From Utricularia gibba (Eukaryota; Streptophyta; Magnoliopsida; Lamiales; Lentibulariaceae): 64,000 nucleotides of DNA. A program made the translations under genes and the position numbers. Under the pieces are notes generated by a model. That model searched no databases. It was given only the letters and a program-made list of their open reading frames with translations, and was not told the origin of the DNA. Location: contig NEEC01000004.1 of assembly GCA_002189035.1 (NCBI GenBank), positions 248,001 through 312,000 on the forward strand. The letters run 5' to 3'. Below are positions 59,515 through 64,000 of the stretch, in pieces. Positions within the stretch are counted from its first letter, which is position 1. The number at the start of each line of letters is the position of its first letter.

Positions 59515-60212
59515 TTTCATTTCTAGTATACCCATTGTATGTTGATATGCGAAAAAATTAATCACCTTCTAAAAATTAATTTTTATTTTATTATATTTTA
59601 TTCAGATTGTATTAAATAAAAAGCGTATGTATCCATTTTGTCTATATTAATGCTGATATGGATTTTAATCTTGTTTTTTATTTATTTTATTATGTAAATT
59701 TGATAAGTAATGTGAAAAATATTAATTTATACTAAATGTATGATAATTAAATGTAAAACATATATCATTATTCATTAATGAAACTTTGTAGTAAAATAAC
59801 TCTTTTTTAAAAAAATTTATTAATCAAATAATCCAATTTTGGAATTATGATCAAACTAGCTTTTTTGTTTATTCATTTGTTAAGTATTTATGCTTTTAAT
59901 TCATATTATATGATATTATATTTTTTATAATAAAAAAACTATTATATTAGTAAATAACGATATATGTTTTTACATTTAATTATCATATATTTAGTATAAA
60001 TTAATATTTTTCAAATAATTTATCAAATTTAATTATAAATTAAATAAAAAAAATTAAAATCTATATCAACATTCATGTAAATAAAATGGATATATAAGCT
60101 TTTTATTTAATATAAATTGAATAAAATATAATAAAATAAAAATTAATTTTTGAAAGATGAATACTTTTCTCACATAGCAACATACAATGGATACTTTATA
60201 AATGAGAATAAA
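59515..60212. repeat. Palindromic AT-rich foldback element (MITE-like)
   Basis: The block from about 59515 is an imperfect mirror image of the block ending near 60212. Left-arm sequences such as CCATTGTATGTTG (59530), AAAATTAATTTTTATTTTAT (59571), TTAAATAAAAAGC (59613) and AATATTAATTTATACTAAAT (59718) recur in reverse complement at the right (ACAATGGATAC near 60183, ATTAATTTTTG near 60143, GCTTTTTATTTAATA near 60100, ATTTAGTATAAATTAATATT near 59991). The arms are about 250-300 bases with a spacer of roughly 170 bases. There is no coding sequence. This is the form of a foldback MITE or a non-autonomous DNA transposon. I could not define a target duplication. Confidence 0.8.
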
Positions 60213-60645
60213 AAACAATGGATAGAAAAGTAAAAAACTTGATGAAGGGCCTGATGGTTATCCCATGATCAGCAACAGTGCGGTAGACATGATCATGAAG
60301 ATGTGAGTGGAGCTCACACGTGGTGGGTGTGAGAATTCTGTATGTTATGGGGGTGCTGCTGATTGAATGTTGTTGGATGATGAGCAAGGCATCTGAATCA
60401 GGGAATTGTAGGGAAGAGTGTGGCTGTGTGTATGCGTTGCTTTTCATGGCTGTATTGATTGACTGAAAATAATGAAATTCTCACAATTAGGAGTTGCTCT
60501 CAATACCAGGAGGTTTTTCCATTATTGGGGTTTTACTTGGCTAAATTGTTGTCCCTTCCATTACTCACACTGATACACCCATTAAGAATACACTTATACA
60601 ATCACATAGTGTGCTGTTAGGCTATATTTGATTGTTGTGCCTACA
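60213..60645. other. Probable LTR-like sequence before the copia PBS
   Basis: The stretch up to about 60645 (ending CCTACA) lies directly before the primer-binding site and would be the 3' end of a 5' LTR. Its left edge was not found. No gene is seen. Confidence 0.4.
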
Positions 60646-60647
60646 AC

Positions 60648-60660
60648 TAGTATCAGAGCG
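60648..60660 (+). other. Copia-type primer-binding site (tRNA-iMet)
   Basis: TAGTATCAGAGCG matches the plant copia PBS consensus TGGTATCAGAGC (complement of initiator Met-tRNA 3' end) except one base. It is placed about two bases after the probable LTR end. Confidence 0.7.
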
Positions 60661-61400
60661 TGGATGAGGTCCATGGTGTGCCGAAGCTTACGTCCACGAA
60701 TAGAACTGTGGTGGTCTAAAATCAAATATGTGCTCATTTGCAAGGATTTTTGGGAACCAGTGCATCCAATATTGAGGAACTAGAATGGAAGAAGCTACAT
60801 ATGAAGGTGATGATGATTATGTATTTATGCATTGACAACAATCTCTCATATAGGATTATTGAATTCGATGATGCGAAAGAGCTCTGTAAGGCATTGGAGG
60901 AGCCAGCCATATAATGTATTAAACAAACTTGCTTTATATAAAAGCATGTCACGATTCAAATTCAAGGATGGTGATTCCATGGCGGAGCATCTGAGTTTGT
61001 TCAAGTATATTGTGGATTAATGGTGGTAATTAAGATGAGTTTTGATTAAGAAATTCAAGTCATCGAAGTGATGAATACATTACCAGATTCAAGAAAGACT
61101 TTGATGATCATGTTGAACAATTTAGCTAATGGAGGGCTTAAGTATGAGGCATGGCAACCACCTTGTTACAAGAGGAATTACATTGAAAGAATACAATAGT
61201 TGGAAAGAGTGGTGACCTTAATAATACAATAGCTTTTGGAAATGGAAATTTCAAAAAAAGATCACAAGATCGACAAGGAAGTACTAAGCGAGATAGGTCC
61301 AAACGCAATGACAAATTTAAAGGGTCTAATGACAAATATGCTAAACAATATGAATTACATTCTTATTTATTATGTGATAAGAAGGGTTGATAAAGGATTG
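60661..61400 (+). mobile_element. Decayed Ty1/copia gag fragment
   Basis: Translated pieces in several frames fit the copia gag-like (UBN2 / Retrotran_gag_2) pattern: a stretch ending WEPVHP, then ALEEP...NVLNKLALYKSMSRFKFKDG, then SMAEHLSLFKYIVD, then a part like LPDSRKTLMIMLNNLANGG, and a basic segment before a putative CCHC region. Many stops and frameshifts interrupt it. It is downstream of a PBS and upstream of the second DTX unit. No protease, integrase or reverse transcriptase region follows, so the element is truncated at the duplication edge. Confidence 0.75.
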
Positions 61401-61962
61401 CTGTCAAGTTGATCACAAATACATGCCACATAATAATTATCAAGGTGCAACATTGTTTTCCTCGGGTTGACGGCATGAAAGGGTAATGGCACATTATGGT
61501 TTGTTTGTTTATTCTTGTAAACTATGAATCAACGTACACTCGCCTGGTTTTTGTCACATGTCACCACGGGGCAGCAGCAAATCTCAGCCACTAAAATGGA
61601 CTACTCTTTATTGAGGGAAATGTAACATGTCACGTGATGGGGGGATGGGCCACATAATGTCCATGGAGAAGTTCAATTCCGAGAGTGCAACTACAACAAA
61701 TACATATCAGAAGACACTCATGTCTCATTTCGATTGTGGATCACTTCAATTTCTCTCTCAGACATTAATAAAAAAAACCAGTAATATTGAACAGGAACAA
61801 TCTCGTACTCAAGAATAAACACATGGGGTGTCTTAGTATAAGGTTATCGAAGGGTGAAATAAATGGTAACAGAAATGTGTGAAATTTGGGAAGCTGCATC
61901 TTCACCATTGGGCCGTGGGGGATGGATTCCTTGGGCACCACTCAATGGCGAGGGTATACGGT

Positions 61963-61970
61963 TATAAATA
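61963..61970 (+). promoter_or_regulatory. TATA box of DTX copy 2
   Basis: TATAAATA, 44 bases before the ATG at 62007, in the same position as in copy 1. Confidence 0.55.
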
Positions 61971-62006
61971 ACTAGAGCAGTGGCGAAGCCTGGGGAGGAT
62001 TGGAAG

Positions 62007-64000
62007 ATGGCGAATGAGGGGGAGGAGGTGACGCTGACGTCTTCGTTGTTGGAGAATCCCCAGTCATCGAATTTGATTGTGGGATTTTCCGAGCGGCAGG
62101 TTTTTCTGGCGAGTGTGTGGACTGAAACGCGGAAGCTATGGAGAATCGTCGGTCCGGCCATCTTCAGCCGGCTCTCCACATATACGATGTTCCTCTTAAC
62201 CCAGGCCTTCGCCGGCCACTTCGGCGACGTCGAGCTGGCCGCTATGTCCATCGCTACTACCGTCATTGCGGGCTTCGATTTCGGCCTCATGGTACCCCTA
62301 CAGAAGGGATTTTTGTTGATTTTACGATCGGCGGTCTTTGAGATTTTCTTGTTTTTCAGATTGGGATGGCGAGTGCTCTGGAAACTCTTTGTGGGCAAGC
62401 TTTTGGGGCGAAGAAGTATTATATGCTGGGTATTTATCTTCAGCGTTCGTGGATAGTCCTTTCACTCTGCGCTGTTCTGATTCTGCCGATGTTCATCTTC
62501 GCGACTCCGGTTCTCAAGTTTCTTGGGCAGCCGGATGACGTGGCGGAGCTGACCGGAGTTTTAGCACTATGTTTCATTCCCTTGCATTTCAGCCTTGCTC
62601 TGCAGTTACCGCTTCAGAGATTTTTGCAGAGCCAGCTGAAAAACAGCGCAATTGCTTGGGTTAGCTTCGTAGCCTTGGTCATTCACCTTTTTGCAAACTG
62701 GTTGTTTATCGTTCATCTCCGGTTGGGAATCGTCGCAACGGCGCTGATCTTGAGTTTAAACTGGTGGGTGCTTGTGTTCGGCCTTTCGGCTTACACCCTT
62801 TGCGGCGGATGCCCCCTTACGTGGACGGGCTTTTCCTCGGAGGCCTTCTCCGATCTATGGGGGTTCTTGAAGCTCTCTCTTTCCTCCGGCGTCATGCTAT
62901 GGTAAAAATTCTGGATCCAGTTTACCGGCTGACACCTTTTTCCATCATCTTTTCTAAATTGGGGTTCGCTGCACCATCTCCATGAGTTTACTAACAAGTT
63001 GACTGTGTGTGTGTGCCTGTTTGATTTTTCCTTGTAGCTTGGAGAATTGGTACTACAGAATTCTTATCTTGATGACCGGTGGTCTAGAAAATGCTAAAAT
63101 TGCAGTGGACGCATTGTCAATCTGGTAGGCAAGCTTCTTCTTTTCTCACATACGTAACCAGATCCATTTCATAAATTCTGCAATAATTCGTTCTTCTGTG
63201 TTATTCAGCATGAACATCAACGGCTGGGAAATGATGATTCCATTCGCATTTTTCGCCGGTGTCGGGTAACATTCTGCCATTCGTTTCTTCCATATGAAGA
63301 CGAAACCGCACTGAGTATCACTGAAACAAGGCACAGGGATGGTTTACAATTGTTTGTCCTATTCTCAGGGTGAGGGTGGCTAACGAGCTGGGCGCCGGTA
63401 ACGGAAAAGGTGCGAAATTCGCGACGGCGGTGGCGGTGGCGCAGTCAATACTAATCGGTCTGGTCTTCTGGTTGCTGATAATATTTTTCCACGGAGAACT
63501 GGGGATGATATTCACCTCCAGCCAGCCCGTTCTCGACGCCGTCAAAAAACTCTCTCTTCTACTAGCTTTCACCGTCCTCCTCAACAGCGTTCAGCCCATT
63601 CTTTCCGGTAACCATCTATATACCCCTTTTTTTTAACAAAAAAAAAAAAAAAAAAAAAAAAGCGGAAGAAGGGACAGCATTCGGACGACAGTGTCTGCTC
63701 CAGACGAGACGTTTAAAAAAATGGGGTTGTTTGGATGAATGCATATGATGATGCGGTGCAGGGGTGGCGGTTGGGTCCGGATGGCAGGCGCACGTGGCGT
63801 ATATCAACCTTGGCTGCTACTACTTGATTGGGCTGCCCCTCGGCTTCCTCATGGGCTGGGTTTTCCATCAGGGCGTCATGGTATGATGATGATGATGATG
63901 CTATATTACATTGATCTCGAACACAATTAACAAATGATAACTACCTGATTAGGGGATCTGGGCGGGAATGATCTTCGGAGGAACCGCCGTGCAGACCGCG
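62007..64000 (+). CDS. DTX: DTX/MATE multidrug and toxic compound extrusion transporter, copy 2 (partial)
   Basis: Exons 62007-62291, 62360-62901, 63038-63124, 63209-63265, 63369-63607, 63762-63880 and 63953 to the window end, with all joins in phase (459 codons so far). No stop or frameshift is seen. Landmarks: [120 protein letters not shown], and [20 protein letters not shown]. The family is plant DTX/MATE, vacuolar or plasma-membrane antiporters. Similar proteins in the DTX27-35 range are linked to flavonoids and vacuolar anion or metabolite transport, but the substrate cannot be read here. About one exon of coding sequence lies beyond the window. Confidence 0.92.

Larger units (their letters stand above)
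61406..64000 (+). repeat. Tandem duplication unit 2 (DTX/MATE region), runs off the window
   Basis: Matches unit 1 from its left boundary AAGTTGATCAC through the DTX exons. An extra block of about 70 bases (61571-61640) occurs between CACCACGGGG and GGATGGGCC. The right boundary is beyond the window. Confidence 0.88.

Noticed and set aside
1-64000. CRISPR arrays, operons, prophage or bacterial mobile elements
   Set aside because: None seen; splice sites and gene families show plant nuclear DNA.

Overview
The window is nuclear DNA from a flowering plant, most likely a non-grass angiosperm with a compact genome. The signs are many GT-AG introns (often 70-200 bp), AT-rich spacers, degenerate LTR-retrotransposon pieces, and plant-only families (YSL, PUP, CML, SRF receptor-like protein, MUB, Ole e 1-like protein, DTX/MATE). 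I cannot name the species. Gene density is about one gene per 3 kb, and exon boundaries below were placed by reading splice sites and keeping frame.

Layout: 1-929 is the 3' end of a gar2-related gene (+). A calmodulin-like gene follows at 1854-2303 (+), then a 7-exon YSL metal-chelate transporter at 3920-7108 (-). The region 9338-13330 holds an intact purine permease and a decayed tandem copy. A small DUF761-like gene is at 15731-16033. NTF2 (-) and a Yippee-like gene (+) diverge around 19.3-19.9 kb. A nodulin-like MFS transporter lies at 21282-23504 (+). Farnesol kinase (-) and ribonucleotide reductase small subunit (+) diverge around 26 kb, with an E2F-type site next to the latter. TOM20 (-) and an O-fucosyltransferase-like gene (+) diverge around 29.7 kb.

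From 32.4 to 54.5 kb every gene is on the minus strand: an SRF-type LRR receptor-like protein, a CAX cation/H+ exchanger, plastid RNase E/G, metal tolerance protein C4, an Ole e 1-like secreted protein, a membrane-anchored ubiquitin-fold protein and a GEM-like GRAM-domain protein. From 55.7 kb to the end there is a tandem duplication of a DTX/MATE transporter. Copy 1 is broken by a solo LTR and a 2-bp deletion; copy 2 is open to the window edge. The spacer between them holds a palindromic foldback/MITE-like element and a decayed Ty1/copia gag with a tRNA-Met primer-binding site.

There is no operon-like system and no gene cluster with one obvious pathway. Metal and solute transport is well represented (YSL, CAX, MTPC4, two DTX, PUP, nodulin-like MFS), but that may be chance. 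Three otherwise well-conserved genes (NTF2, CAX, O-fucosyltransferase) each lack exactly one base; two of these gaps are at runs of five G. This may reflect assembly error rather than real pseudogenes. I did not find a convincing new biological system. The most informative items are the solo-LTR-broken transporter, the homopolymer frameshifts, the RNase E lacking its usual N-terminal region, and an unidentified tail-anchored terminal exon at 36.8-37.0 kb.
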